From: Nocardioides sp. Root140
Lineage (GTDB): Bacteria; Actinomycetota; Actinomycetes; Propionibacteriales; Nocardioidaceae
Assembly: GCF_001426745.1 (NCBI RefSeq)
Contig: NZ_LMFI01000001.1
Span: 1,387,441 to 1,451,440, forward strand
Direction of reading: 5' to 3'
DNA: 64,000 nucleotides
Shown: piece after piece, positions 41,634 through 50,535 of the stretch
Position numbering within the stretch: position 1 is the stretch's first letter
Layout: every line of letters starts with the position of its first letter
Program-made: the position numbers and the translations under genes
Notes under the pieces: generated by a model
Seen by the model: the letters and a program-made list of their open reading frames with translations, nothing else
What the model was told of the DNA's origin: nothing
Databases searched by the model: none

Positions 41634-41918
41634 TCACGCGTCGATCGTCAGCACCACGTCGACAGCGTCACCCAACGTGACCAGCTCTGCCCGCCGTACG
41701 GCGTCCTTCACGGGCAGGAACCACGTGCCCTCGCGCGGGAACATCGACGTCGTGAAGTCGGTCTCCCCGATGCGCGCATTCACCGGCACGACGCCCCAGT
41801 AGGCCACCGCGGCCTTCACCTCGTCGACGATCTCGGCGGCGTCGGGAGGAAGCACCACGAAGTGGTACGGCGCGGGCCCGCGCCACTCGACGACGGGTCC
41901 GGCGAACTCGATCTCCAC
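41634..41918 (-). CDS. DUF1905-domain protein
   Basis: A 94-residue protein matching DUF1905: FAGPVVEWRGPAPYHFVVLPPDAAEIV, GVVPVNARIGETDFTTSMFPREGTWFLPVKDAVRRAELV. The fold is a small beta-barrel and its function is unknown. It lies leftward after the ZIP transporter (29 bases apart) and may be co-transcribed with it. Confidence 0.85.
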   Translation of the reverse strand: MEIEFAGPVVEWRGPAPYHFVVLPPDAAEIVDEVKAAVAYWGVVPVNARIGETDFTTSMFPREGTWFLPVKDAVRRAELVTLGDAVDVVLTIDA

Positions 41919-41947
41919 GGCGTCAGGATACGCAGCCGGGTGGCCTG

Positions 41948-42706
41948 TCAGGCGCGCTCGATCACGAACGCGGTGATGAAGCCGAGCGTCGCGATCAGCC
42001 CGGCGTACAGATGCGTCCGCTCGAACGCCTCGGGGATCATCGTGTCGGCCACCATGGCCAGGATCGCGCCGGCCGCGATCGCGGTGATCACCGCGATCGC
42101 CTCGGGGGCCGCGCCGTCGAGGAGCAGCGCACCCAGCGCGCCCGCCACGCCGCTGGCCACCGCGATGCCGACCCAGACCCCGAAGACGTAACGGGCACTG
42201 CGTCCGCTGGCCTTCATGCCGGCCGAGCTGGAGAGCCCTTCGGGCACGTTGGAGATGAAGATCGCGGCCAGCACCGGGAGGGCCACTCCACCGCCCCCGA
42301 GCAGCGAGACGCCCAGCACCACCGACTCGGGCACGCCGTCCAGCAGTGCGCCGATCGCGATCGCCGTGCCGCTGCCTGCCTGTTCCTTCTCGGAGGGCTG
42401 GAGCTCACCGGAGCGCTTGCGGTGTCGGGCGCCCTTGTGTGCCAGCGCCACGTTGGCGGCGACGTAGACCACCGCACCGCCGAGGAAGCCGGCCACGGTC
42501 GGCCAGAGCCCGCCGAGCTCCTCGGCCTCGTCGACCAGGTCGAAGGACAGCGCCGAGATCAGCACGCCCGCGCCGAACGCCATCACCGTGGCCACCACGG
42601 GCCGCGGGACGCGCACGAACCACGCGACCAACGCGCCCAGCACCAGGGCGCCACCCGCGAGCAGGCCCCACAGGCCGGCTTCGATCCAGACCGTCACGGC
42701 TGTCAC
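41948..42706 (-). CDS. ZIP-family divalent metal transporter
   Basis: A 252-residue membrane protein with eight predicted helices. It carries the ZIP metal-site helices AIGALLDGVPESVVLGVSLLG (DGVPE in place of the usual HxxPE) and AAIFISNVPEGLSSSAGM (NVPEG). A histidine/charge-rich cytoplasmic loop (HKGARHRKRSGELQPSEKEQ) lies between the third and fourth helices. ZIP proteins bring zinc, iron or manganese into the cytoplasm. The first motif has Asp rather than His, so metal preference may differ. It follows the vWA gene after the tandem repeats at 42738. Confidence 0.88.
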   Translation of the reverse strand: MTAVTVWIEAGLWGLLAGGALVLGALVAWFVRVPRPVVATVMAFGAGVLISALSFDLVDEAEELGGLWPTVAGFLGGAVVYVAANVALAHKGARHRKRSGELQPSEKEQAGSGTAIAIGALLDGVPESVVLGVSLLGGGGVALPVLAAIFISNVPEGLSSSAGMKASGRSARYVFGVWVGIAVASGVAGALGALLLDGAAPEAIAVITAIAAGAILAMVADTMIPEAFERTHLYAGLIATLGFITAFVIERA

Positions 42707-42737
42707 TCAACCAGACGGGCGACCTGTCCTGGCCCAG

Positions 42738-42800
42738 AACTGGCGACGGGTCGATCAAAACTGGCGACAGGTCGATCAGAACTGGCGACAGGTCAGTCGT
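42738..42800. repeat. Three tandem copies of a 21-base unit at the vWA gene stop codon
   Basis: AACTGGCGAC[A/G]GGTC starts at 42738, 42759 and 42780 (period 21). Read on the minus strand each copy begins TGA and continues to ACCYGTCGCCAGTT; the first TGA is the vWA stop codon itself. An inverted fragment GGCGACCTGTCC (42719-42730) can pair with a copy. The same core occurs at 56585-56648. Confidence 0.85.
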
Positions 42801-44832
42801 CGACCCAGAAGCCACGGCCGCCCCACCCGCCGTACCCGTCGCCCCGCCGGTCGCCCGGCCCGCGCGAGCCGAGGTAGGAGCCCACGACCGCGGCGCCCAG
42901 GTCATCGAGCTCGGGTGCCACCACGCGACCGTCGACGCGCTTGGCCATCGAGTCGATGAACCGGGCCAGCCCCGGATCGTCGCCGAGGCGGAAGAACGTG
43001 GTCTGCGCGCCGAGGCGTCCGGCGTTGTCGAGCTCGCGCACGCTGTAGGCGATCGTCAGCGGGTGCGGCGGATAGTCGAAGTAGACCTCGCCGTTCGGCT
43101 CGAGGTGCGAGGTGGGCTCGCCGTCCGTGACGATCAGCAGCACGGGCTGGGCATTGGGGTGCTTGCGGAAGTGGCGGTTGGCCAGCAGCAGCGCGTGGTG
43201 CAGGTTCGTGCCCTTGGCCCAGAACGCGTCGAGTGCCGTGAGCTGCTCGATCTCCATCACCTCGGCGTGCCGGCCGAACCCGATCAGCTGCAGGTGGTCG
43301 CCACGGAACCGGCTCTGGATCAACGTGTGCAGCGCCAGCGCCGTCCGCTTCATCGGCACCCAGCGGCCGTCCATCGCCATCGAGAACGACGTGTCGACCA
43401 ACAGCGCCACGCAGGCCTGGGTGCGGGCCTCGGTCTCGCTGACCTCGACGTCGCCGATGTCGAGGCGTACTCCGTTGCGTGTGTCTCCGCCGTCGGAGAC
43501 CGTGCGGATCACCGCATTCGTGATCGTGCGCGTCACGTCCCACGGCTCGGTGTCACCGAACGCCCACTCGCGGGTGGCCCCGCTCAGCTCGCCGGCGGCA
43601 CCCGCGTGGCGTACGTCGCGAGCGCCCTGGCGACCCGACAGGCGCTGGGCCACGTCACGGAGCAGCGCCTTGCCGAGCTGGCGCATCGCCTTGGGCGACA
43701 GTCGGTAGTTGCCGGTCGAGTCGCGCTTCAGGTAGCCGGTGTCGCGCAGCGCCTTCTCGAGCTCGGCAAGGGTGCGGGCGTCGACCGCAGCCTCGTCGCC
43801 GAGCTGCCTGGCCAGCTTGTCGAGGTCGACGTCGTCCATGCGCGCGCCCTGGTAGGACTGCGCGAGCTGCTCGGCCAGGTCGTCGAGGTCGGCCAGGTCC
43901 TGCAGGGCGCCGGTGCCGTCGCCGAGCCCCAGACCCTCCTCGCCCTCGAAGTCGGCCGAGCCGCCCCAGTCCTCGCCGGGCCGGGCCGCCTGCAGGTTCG
44001 CGTCGAGCCGGCCCAGCTGCTCCGAGAGCTGCGGGGAGCCGAACGCCTGCTCCGAGAGCTGCATCAGCTCGTTGCGCTGATCCGGCGTCATCGAGTTGAG
44101 CATCCGCTGGGCGGCGGCGGAGCGGGCGGCCATGGCGTCGAGGAGCTCGTCGATGTTCCTCGGGTTCTCGGGGAAGAACTCCCCGTGCTTGTCCATGAAC
44201 TCGTCGAAGTCGGCCTGGGTGTCCTCGCCGCGGGCATGCTTCTCGAGCAGGTCGTTGAGGTCGCCGAGCATCTCGTTGATGCGCTCGCGGTCCTCGTCGG
44301 TGGCGCTCTCCAGGGCCTGCTTCATGCCGGCGAACCGCTGGTCGAGCAGCTCCCGGCCGAGCAGGTCCTTGATCTGCTCGTAGGCCTCGCGGGCCTCCGC
44401 GCTCTGCCAGTCGTACGACGCCAGCTCGGTCACCGCCGCCGCAGGAGAGTTCGGCAGGTTCTCCAGCTGCATCTCGCGGAACGCGCGGTCGGAGTCGTCG
44501 AGGTCGACGTCACGGGCCAGCTGCTTGCGCTCCTCGAGCACCGCCTTGTCGAGCAGCTCGCGCACCTGCTGGAGGGTGCCGTCGAGGTTGTGGCGTTGCA
44601 ACAGCTCCTGGCGTTTCTCCTGCACCCGGCGGGCCAGGTCGTCCAGCCCGCGCTGGTCCCTGGACCCGCGGCGGAGGTATTCGCGCATCGCCCGCTCGGG
44701 CGAGTAGCCGGCCATCACGTCCTCGCCGATCGCCTCGAGGGCGTCGGCCAGGTCGACCGGCGGCGCGAGCGGGTCCGGGCCACCCGCGTAGCGCGAGTAG
44801 CGCGACCGGTGCCGGTCCGGACGGCGCGTCAT
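42793..44832 (-). CDS. von Willebrand factor A domain protein, partner of the MoxR-type ATPase
   Basis: A 679-residue protein. About 400 helical N-terminal residues (DLADALEAIGEDVMAGYSPERAMREYLRRG; AELEKALRDTGYLKRD) are followed by a vWA domain with the metal (MIDAS) motif VALLVDTSFSMAMDG, then GTNLHHAL (Thr) and LLIVTDGEP (Asp). The tail is Gly-rich. MoxR/vWA pairs act as metal-insertion or complex-remodelling chaperones; the client is unknown. The ATG overlaps the stop of the ATPase gene (ATGA), so the two are made in coupled fashion. Confidence 0.9.
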   Translation of the reverse strand: MTRRPDRHRSRYSRYAGGPDPLAPPVDLADALEAIGEDVMAGYSPERAMREYLRRGSRDQRGLDDLARRVQEKRQELLQRHNLDGTLQQVRELLDKAVLEERKQLARDVDLDDSDRAFREMQLENLPNSPAAAVTELASYDWQSAEAREAYEQIKDLLGRELLDQRFAGMKQALESATDEDRERINEMLGDLNDLLEKHARGEDTQADFDEFMDKHGEFFPENPRNIDELLDAMAARSAAAQRMLNSMTPDQRNELMQLSEQAFGSPQLSEQLGRLDANLQAARPGEDWGGSADFEGEEGLGLGDGTGALQDLADLDDLAEQLAQSYQGARMDDVDLDKLARQLGDEAAVDARTLAELEKALRDTGYLKRDSTGNYRLSPKAMRQLGKALLRDVAQRLSGRQGARDVRHAGAAGELSGATREWAFGDTEPWDVTRTITNAVIRTVSDGGDTRNGVRLDIGDVEVSETEARTQACVALLVDTSFSMAMDGRWVPMKRTALALHTLIQSRFRGDHLQLIGFGRHAEVMEIEQLTALDAFWAKGTNLHHALLLANRHFRKHPNAQPVLLIVTDGEPTSHLEPNGEVYFDYPPHPLTIAYSVRELDNAGRLGAQTTFFRLGDDPGLARFIDSMAKRVDGRVVAPELDDLGAAVVGSYLGSRGPGDRRGDGYGGWGGRGFWVDD

Positions 44833-46229
44833 CCGTAGATCGTCTCCCCGTCGCCGGTGTCCTTGCCGATCTTGCGGGCCAGGTAGAGGCCTTCGAGGGC
44901 CAGCTCGATGGCGCTGGCCTGCTCGCCGTCGTTGGTGGCCCCGAAGCGCTCCATGACGGTGTCGTAGAACTCCGACTCCCCCAGCGGCGGCAGCGCGTCG
45001 AGCAGCTCACGCGCGGTGACCTGCTCGCCGGTGGCGATCGGCGAACCCTGCTCGATCGCGTTGATCAGCACGGCGAAGTCGATGCCGCGGAACCGCCCGC
45101 GGACGGTCTCGGCGACCGCCGTACGCAGCAGGTGCTCCAGGATCTCGTGCTCGCGCCCCTCCTCGCCGGTCTCGAACTCGATCTTGCCGCCGAGCACGTC
45201 GACGGCGGTCTCGAGGTCCACCACCCGGGCCACCGCATGCTCCTCGCCACGCACGGTGGCGCGGTGCAGCGCGGCCGCGGCGATCGTCTCGGCGCCGGCG
45301 ATGGCGAAGCGGGCGCTGACCCCGGAGCGCTGGTCGACGGCGTTGGAGTCGCGCAGGGCACGGGTGAAGCGCGCCAGCACCTCGATCAGGTGGTCGGGCA
45401 CGGTGGCGGCGAGGTGCGCCTCCTGTCGGATCACGGCGACCTCGGCCTCGAGCTCGACCGGGTAGTGGGTGCGGATCTCGGCGCCGAAGCGGTCCTTGAG
45501 CGGGGTGATGATGCGCCCGCGGTTGGTGTAGTCCTCCGGGTTCGCGCTGGCCACGACGAGCACGTCGAGCGGCAGTCGCATGACGTAGCCGCGGATCTGG
45601 ATGTCGCGCTCCTCCATCACGTTGAGCATCGCCACCTGGATGCGCTCGGCGAGGTCGGGCAGCTCGTTGATCGCGACAATTCCCCTGTGGCTGCGCGGGA
45701 TCAGGCCGAAGTGGATGGTCTCGGGGTCACCGAGCGAGCGCCCTTCGGCGACCTTCATCGGGTCGACGTCGCCGATCAGGTCGGCCACCGACGTGTCGGG
45801 CGTGGCCAGCTTCTCGGCGTACCGGTCGTCGCGGTGCCGCCACGAGACCCGCAGGTCGTCGCCGTACGCCGCCACCGCGGCCTTGGAGGAGACGGTGATC
45901 GGGTCGTAGGGGTGCTCGCCGATCTCGGAGCCGGAGATCACCGGGCTCCACTCGTCGAGGAGCCCGACCAGGGTGCGCAGCAGACGCGTCTTGCCCTGCC
46001 CCCGCTCGCCGAGGAGCACGACGTCGTGGCCGGCGATCAGGGCGCGTTCGAGCTGCGGGATCACCGTGGCCTCGAAGCCATGGAGCCCGGGCCACGGGTC
46101 ACGGCCCTCGGCCAGCGCGGCCAGCAGGTTGTCGCGGATCTCGGTGCGCAGGTCGCGGAGCACGTGTCCGGAGGCGCGCAGCTCGCCGAGAGTGGTGATG
46201 AACTCGTGTGAAGGGGGAGCGTTGGTCAC
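44829..46229 (-). CDS. MoxR/ChlI-type AAA+ ATPase
   Basis: A protein of about 466 residues. GHDVVLLGERGQGKTRLLRTLVGLL is the Walker A region, and RGIVAINELPDLAERIQVAMLNVMEERDIQIRGY is the Walker B/sensor region, with Asn in place of the usual Asp (INEL). VVASANPEDYTNRGRIITPLKDRFGAEIRTHYP is sensor 1 with the arginine finger. The layout is that of magnesium-chelatase-like AAA+ proteins that work with vWA partners. GTG 46229 is chosen since GGAGGG precedes it; the frame is open to 46256. Confidence 0.9.
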   Translation of the reverse strand: MTNAPPSHEFITTLGELRASGHVLRDLRTEIRDNLLAALAEGRDPWPGLHGFEATVIPQLERALIAGHDVVLLGERGQGKTRLLRTLVGLLDEWSPVISGSEIGEHPYDPITVSSKAAVAAYGDDLRVSWRHRDDRYAEKLATPDTSVADLIGDVDPMKVAEGRSLGDPETIHFGLIPRSHRGIVAINELPDLAERIQVAMLNVMEERDIQIRGYVMRLPLDVLVVASANPEDYTNRGRIITPLKDRFGAEIRTHYPVELEAEVAVIRQEAHLAATVPDHLIEVLARFTRALRDSNAVDQRSGVSARFAIAGAETIAAAALHRATVRGEEHAVARVVDLETAVDVLGGKIEFETGEEGREHEILEHLLRTAVAETVRGRFRGIDFAVLINAIEQGSPIATGEQVTARELLDALPPLGESEFYDTVMERFGATNDGEQASAIELALEGLYLARKIGKDTGDGETIYG

Positions 46230-46312
46230 GCCCTCCAAACTAGACCCGGGAGACAAGCGCCGCTCGCGCCTGCCGCCGGTCGAGCCGGTCCGGGCCCTCT
46301 AGGGTGGCCAGC

Positions 46313-46825
46313 ATGGCTTTCGCGCTGCGTCCCCGGGTCGACTCCGACGTACCCGCGCTCGTCGAGGTGCTGGGCGCCCAGCAGCCGACCTCGGGCTATC
46401 CGCACCGGTGGCCCCTGCCGTTCCCGGTCGCCGACTTCATCGTCCGTGACGACCAGGACCGCGCCTGGGTGGCCGAGGTCGACGGACGGGTGGCCGGGCA
46501 CGTGGCGGTCGGGCCGGTCACCGGCGAGGAGGCGACGGCGTTCCTCCACGCCACCGACACCGACGACGCATCGGCTCTGGCGCTGGTCGCCGTCCTCTTC
46601 GTGGATCCATCGGTCAAGGGCCGGGGCGTCGGCGGGGCGCTGCTCGACGCGGCGGTCGAGTGGGCGCGCTCGCAGGGCAGGCTGCCGGTGCTCGACGTCC
46701 TCCAGGGCGCCGCCGTCGACGTCTACCGGCATCGAGGCTGGCAAGTGATCGGTGAGCTGCGTCCGGACTGGCTGCCCGACGCCGTACCGCCGATGCTCCT
46801 GATGTCCCTCCCCCACCAGCAGTAA
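46313..46825 (+). CDS. GNAT-family N-acetyltransferase
   Basis: A 170-residue acetyltransferase: MAFALRPRVDSDVPALVEVLG start, RAWVAEVDGRVAGHVAVGPV, and the acetyl-CoA site ALVAVLFVDPSVKGRGVGGALLDAAVEWAR (V-x-P-x-x-x-G-x-G). VYRHRGWQVIGELRPDWL ends the fold. The acceptor is unknown. Divergent from the MoxR ATPase. Confidence 0.9.
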   Translation: MAFALRPRVDSDVPALVEVLGAQQPTSGYPHRWPLPFPVADFIVRDDQDRAWVAEVDGRVAGHVAVGPVTGEEATAFLHATDTDDASALALVAVLFVDPSVKGRGVGGALLDAAVEWARSQGRLPVLDVLQGAAVDVYRHRGWQVIGELRPDWLPDAVPPMLLMSLPHQQ

Positions 46826-46897
46826 CGCGGGGTCACCGTCGCTCCACACGCGCCCTGACACGGGCGAACCGTCAAAGGCACCGCACAAGTGCGACGG

Positions 46898-48148
46898 TCA
46901 GGCGGCGGCCGGCACCCCCGTGTGCCGGGCCAGGTGCCTCTCGGCAGCACGCGCAGCCGGGTGTGAGACGACCGCGGCGGCCACCGCAATGACGGCGATC
47001 ACCACCCAACCGGGCGCGCCCCAGCTGAGCGCGAGGAACGTGTAGAGGGCCGGGAAGACGATCGGCTCGACCTGGTAGCCCAGGCTCCACACGCCCTGGT
47101 AGTCGCCGAGACGGCGCGGGTCGGAGAGCTCTGAGGTGAAGCCCCAGTCGGAGGCCGACTGCCACAGCTCGGCACCGGTGATGGTGATGTGGCCGATCCA
47201 GATCAGCACGATCGAGACCCAGCCGACGGTCTCGTGCGTCACGCTGAGCACCACGCACGACAGCACGAACGCCCATCCCGACCAGCGCACCGCCCGCAGC
47301 GACCCGTTGACGGTCTCCGCACCCCGCGAGGCCCGCACCTGGAGGAGTACGGCGAGCACGGTGTTGGTGCCGAACAGCCAGGCCAGCAGCACTTGCGGCG
47401 CATCGGTGCGCTCGACCAACCACAGGGGCACGACGACGTTGAGCAGCACCTGGTTGGAGGAGAGCACGCCGTTGCACAGGGCGAGTACGACGAACCCCCG
47501 GTTGCGGAACGCGCCCGGTGAGAGGTGGTGGTCGTCTCCGTGGTCGGGGACCGAGCGCACCAGTGTCGGGAGGAACGAGATCATCAGCGCGTTGATGATC
47601 AGCAGGGCGCCGGTCAGCAACGGGATGGCCATGATCGCCTCGCGGGAGCCGATGCCCAGGGCCACACCCGAGGCGCCCGCGCCCAGCGTGTAGCCCACGT
47701 TGCGGGCCGAACGCTGGAAGGCCATCGCCCGCACCCGGGTCTCGCGGGGGAAGACCTCGATGCGGTAGACGTTGCGTGCCGAGCGGCCCGCAGTCTCGAC
47801 CGAGGCCAGCACCGAGAGCACCAGCACGAACGTCAGGAACCCCGACACCAGCGGCCAGGAGAAGTAGAGCCCGGCCTCGAGCAGGGCGCTGATCACCCAC
47901 AGCCGCTTGGCGCCGACCCGGTCGCTGAGCCGGCCCAACGGGATCGACAGGGCCAACGTCACGACCGCCGCAGCGCTCATGCCGAGGCCGACCTGGGCTC
48001 CGGTGAGTCCGACGATCTGGGTGAAGAAGACGGCCGTACCGGTCAGGAACGCTCCGGTGGCGAACGCCGAGAGGACCGACTGGAGCGCGAGGTCGCGCTC
48101 CAGCTTCGTGGGCGGGACCAGCCCCGCCAGCACCCGGGGAATGGCCAC
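46898..48148 (-). CDS. MFS transporter
   Basis: A 416-residue transporter with about 12 helices. The loop motif LSIPLGRLSDRVGAKRLWVISALLE between helices 2 and 3 is the MFS signature A (G-x-x-x-D-R-x-G-x-K). RIEVFPRETRVRAMAFQRSARNVGYTLGAG marks helices 4-5. Export of a drug or metabolite is likely; no substrate is indicated. The start lies one base past the purH stop, so it is probably the last gene of a purN-purH-MFS transcript. Confidence 0.9.
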   Translation of the reverse strand: MAIPRVLAGLVPPTKLERDLALQSVLSAFATGAFLTGTAVFFTQIVGLTGAQVGLGMSAAAVVTLALSIPLGRLSDRVGAKRLWVISALLEAGLYFSWPLVSGFLTFVLVLSVLASVETAGRSARNVYRIEVFPRETRVRAMAFQRSARNVGYTLGAGASGVALGIGSREAIMAIPLLTGALLIINALMISFLPTLVRSVPDHGDDHHLSPGAFRNRGFVVLALCNGVLSSNQVLLNVVVPLWLVERTDAPQVLLAWLFGTNTVLAVLLQVRASRGAETVNGSLRAVRWSGWAFVLSCVVLSVTHETVGWVSIVLIWIGHITITGAELWQSASDWGFTSELSDPRRLGDYQGVWSLGYQVEPIVFPALYTFLALSWGAPGWVVIAVIAVAAAVVSHPAARAAERHLARHTGVPAAA

Positions 48149-48149
48149 G

Positions 48150-49754
48150 TCAGTGGGCGAAGTGGCGGGTCCCGGTGAAGTACATCGTCACGCCCGCGGC
48201 TGTCGCGGCAGTGATGATCTCCTCGTCGCGGATCGAGCCACCCGGCGCCACGACCGCCTTCACGCCACCGTCGAGCAGCACCTGGAGGCCGTCGGCGAAG
48301 GGGAAGAACGCGTCGGACGCGGCCACCGAGCCGGCGGCCCGATCGCCCGCGCGCGTGACGGCCAGGTTGCAGGAGTCGACCCGGTTGACCTGCCCCATGC
48401 CGACGCCGACCGAGGCTCCGCCGGAGGCGAGCAGGATCGCGTTGGACTTCACCGCGCGGATCGCCCGCCAGGCGAACTGCAGGTCGGCCAGCGTGGCCTC
48501 GTCGGCGGCGTCACCGGCGACCAGGCGCCAGCGCGACGCGTCGTCGCCCGTGGCGTTGCCGAACTTGTCCTCGCCCTCGGCGTCGATGGCGTCGCGCACC
48601 TGCATCAGCAGGCCACCCGAGATCGGCCGGGTCTCCACTCCCCCGCGGGCCGGCGGGTCGACGACCAGGAGGCGGAGGTTCTTCTTCGTGGTGAGGATGT
48701 CGAGGGCCTCGCCGTCGAAGCCGGGCGCCACGACGACCTCGGTGAAGATGTCCTTGACCGTCTCGGCCAGCTCCTTGGTCACCGTGCGGTTGGTGGCGAT
48801 GATGCCGCCGTACGCCGACACCGGGTCGCAGGCGTGGGCCTTGGCGTGGACGGCCGCGATCGGCTCGTCCGAGGTGCCGACCGCGATGCCGCACGGGTTG
48901 GCGTGCTTGATGATCGCCACCGTCGGCAGGTCGCCGTGGTCGTAGGCCGCGCGGTACGCCGCATCGGCGTCGACGTAGTTGTTGTAGGACATCTCCTTGC
49001 CGTGCAGCTGCTTGCCCTGGGCCAACCCCGGCTGCGGGGCGAAGCCGTTGACGTAGAGCGCGGCACCCTGGTGCGGGTTCTCGCCGTAGCGCAGCACGTC
49101 GGCGCGGTTCCACGTGGCACCGGCCCAGGCCGGGAACCCGGAGCCGTCGGAGGTGTCGGTGAGCACCGAGCCCATCCACGACGCCACGTGCACGTCGTAC
49201 GTCGCGGTGTGCACGAACGCGTCGGCGGCCAGCTTCTGGCGCTCGGCCAGGGTGAACCCGCCGGCGGCAGTGGCGGCCAGCACGGCGTCGTACCCGTCGG
49301 GCGAGGTGACGATGGCGACCGACGGGTGGTTCTTGGCCGCGGCGCGCACCATCGACGGACCGCCGATGTCGATCTGCTCGACGCACTCGTCGGGCGTGGC
49401 GCCCGAGGTGACGGTCTGGGTGAAGGGGTAGAGGTTCGAGACGACCAGGTCGAACGGCTCGACCTCGAGGTCGGCGAGCTGCTGCACGTGCGACTCGAGG
49501 CGGCGGTCGGCGAGGATGCCGGCGTGCACGCGCGGGTGCAAGGTCTTGACCCGGCCGTCGAGGCACTCGGGGAAGCCGGTGAGGTCCTCCACCTTCGTGA
49601 CCGGGATGCCGAGTCCCTCGATCAGGGCGGCGGAGCCACCGGTGGAGACCAGGGTGACCCCGGAAGCGTGCAGACCACGGACGAGCTCCTCCAGACCGGT
49701 CTTGTCGTAGACCGAGACCAGGGCCCGCTTGATGGCGATCTTGCCGTCTGTCAT
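48150..49754 (-). CDS. purH: Bifunctional AICAR transformylase / IMP cyclohydrolase
   Basis: A 534-residue enzyme for the last two steps of IMP synthesis. The N-terminal cyclohydrolase domain has [20 protein letters not shown] and [38 protein letters not shown]. The C-terminal transformylase has [29 protein letters not shown], the [11 protein letters not shown] loop, and the end [14 protein letters not shown]. The start overlaps the purN stop (ATGA). Length and motifs are normal. Confidence 0.97.
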   Translation of the reverse strand: MTDGKIAIKRALVSVYDKTGLEELVRGLHASGVTLVSTGGSAALIEGLGIPVTKVEDLTGFPECLDGRVKTLHPRVHAGILADRRLESHVQQLADLEVEPFDLVVSNLYPFTQTVTSGATPDECVEQIDIGGPSMVRAAAKNHPSVAIVTSPDGYDAVLAATAAGGFTLAERQKLAADAFVHTATYDVHVASWMGSVLTDTSDGSGFPAWAGATWNRADVLRYGENPHQGAALYVNGFAPQPGLAQGKQLHGKEMSYNNYVDADAAYRAAYDHGDLPTVAIIKHANPCGIAVGTSDEPIAAVHAKAHACDPVSAYGGIIATNRTVTKELAETVKDIFTEVVVAPGFDGEALDILTTKKNLRLLVVDPPARGGVETRPISGGLLMQVRDAIDAEGEDKFGNATGDDASRWRLVAGDAADEATLADLQFAWRAIRAVKSNAILLASGGASVGVGMGQVNRVDSCNLAVTRAGDRAAGSVAASDAFFPFADGLQVLLDGGVKAVVAPGGSIRDEEIITAATAAGVTMYFTGTRHFAH

Positions 49755-50374
49755 GCGCCGAACCGCACCTTCCTGTCGGTGATGGTGAAACCTTCTCGGG
49801 CCATCCGGCCCACGTTCTCGACGAGCATCTGTCGCTCGGCGACCTTGATCCGCTCGTGAAGTGCTTCCGTGTCGTCGTCGTCCTCGACCGGCACCGCGAC
49901 CTGCGCGACGATCGGGCCGGTGTCGACCCCGCCGTCGACGACGAAGAGGGTGGCGCCGGTGACCTTGACGCCGTACGCCAGCGCGTCGGCCGGCCCGTGC
50001 ATGCCGGGGAACGACGGGGACAGCGCGGGGTGCGTGTTGACGATCCGGCCGGCGAACCGGCCGAGGAAGTCCTCGCCGACCAGCTTCATGAACCCGGCGG
50101 AGACCACCAGGTCGGGCTCGAACGCGGCAACGCTGTCCGCGAGGGCGTGGTCCCAGTCGTCGCGGCTGGAGAACTGGCCGACCTTGCGCACGAAGGTCGG
50201 GATGCCCGCACGGTCGGCGCGGGCCAGGCCCTCGATGCCGTCACGGTCGGCGCCCACCGCGACCACGGTGGCGCCGTACGCCGGGTCGGCGCACGCGTCG
50301 AGCAGCGCCTGGAGATTGGTGCCCGACCCGGAGACGAGCACGACGAGGCGCTGGGGACTCCGGGTGGTTGGCAC
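49751..50374 (-). CDS. purN: Phosphoribosylglycinamide formyltransferase
   Basis: A 207-residue enzyme that transfers the formyl group to GAR in purine synthesis. [18 protein letters not shown] binds the substrate phosphate. The catalytic region is [61 protein letters not shown], with Asn, His and Asp in the usual order. It starts at GTG and overlaps purH by four bases. Confidence 0.95.
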   Translation of the reverse strand: MPTTRSPQRLVVLVSGSGTNLQALLDACADPAYGATVVAVGADRDGIEGLARADRAGIPTFVRKVGQFSSRDDWDHALADSVAAFEPDLVVSAGFMKLVGEDFLGRFAGRIVNTHPALSPSFPGMHGPADALAYGVKVTGATLFVVDGGVDTGPIVAQVAVPVEDDDDTEALHERIKVAERQMLVENVGRMAREGFTITDRKVRFGA

Positions 50375-50447
50375 GGGCGGAGTTTATCGACCGCGCCCCG
50401 ATTCACCGAACCGGTCTCAAGCCGGGTCGGGGCAGCACGTGTCACAC

Positions 50448-50535
50448 ATCAAGAATCCACGGCTCGCGCATCAAGAATCCACGGCTCGCGCATCAAGAAT
50501 CCACGGCTCGCGCATCAAGAATCCACGGTTGGCGC
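50448..50535. repeat. Four tandem copies of a 22-base unit spanning the DUF6350 stop codon
   Basis: ATCAAGAATCCACGG begins at 50448, 50470, 50492 and 50514, a strict 22-base period in which the rest of the unit is GCTCGCGC. On the minus strand each copy spells a GTG GAT TCT TGA codon series, so the last three residues and the stop of the DUF6350 gene are repeated downstream of it three times. The final copy diverges at GGTTGGCG, inside the gene. Confidence 0.9.

Noticed and set aside
50448..50535. CRISPR array
   Set aside because: The 22-base units are directly joined with no spacers, so this is a simple tandem repeat. No cas genes are present anywhere in the window.
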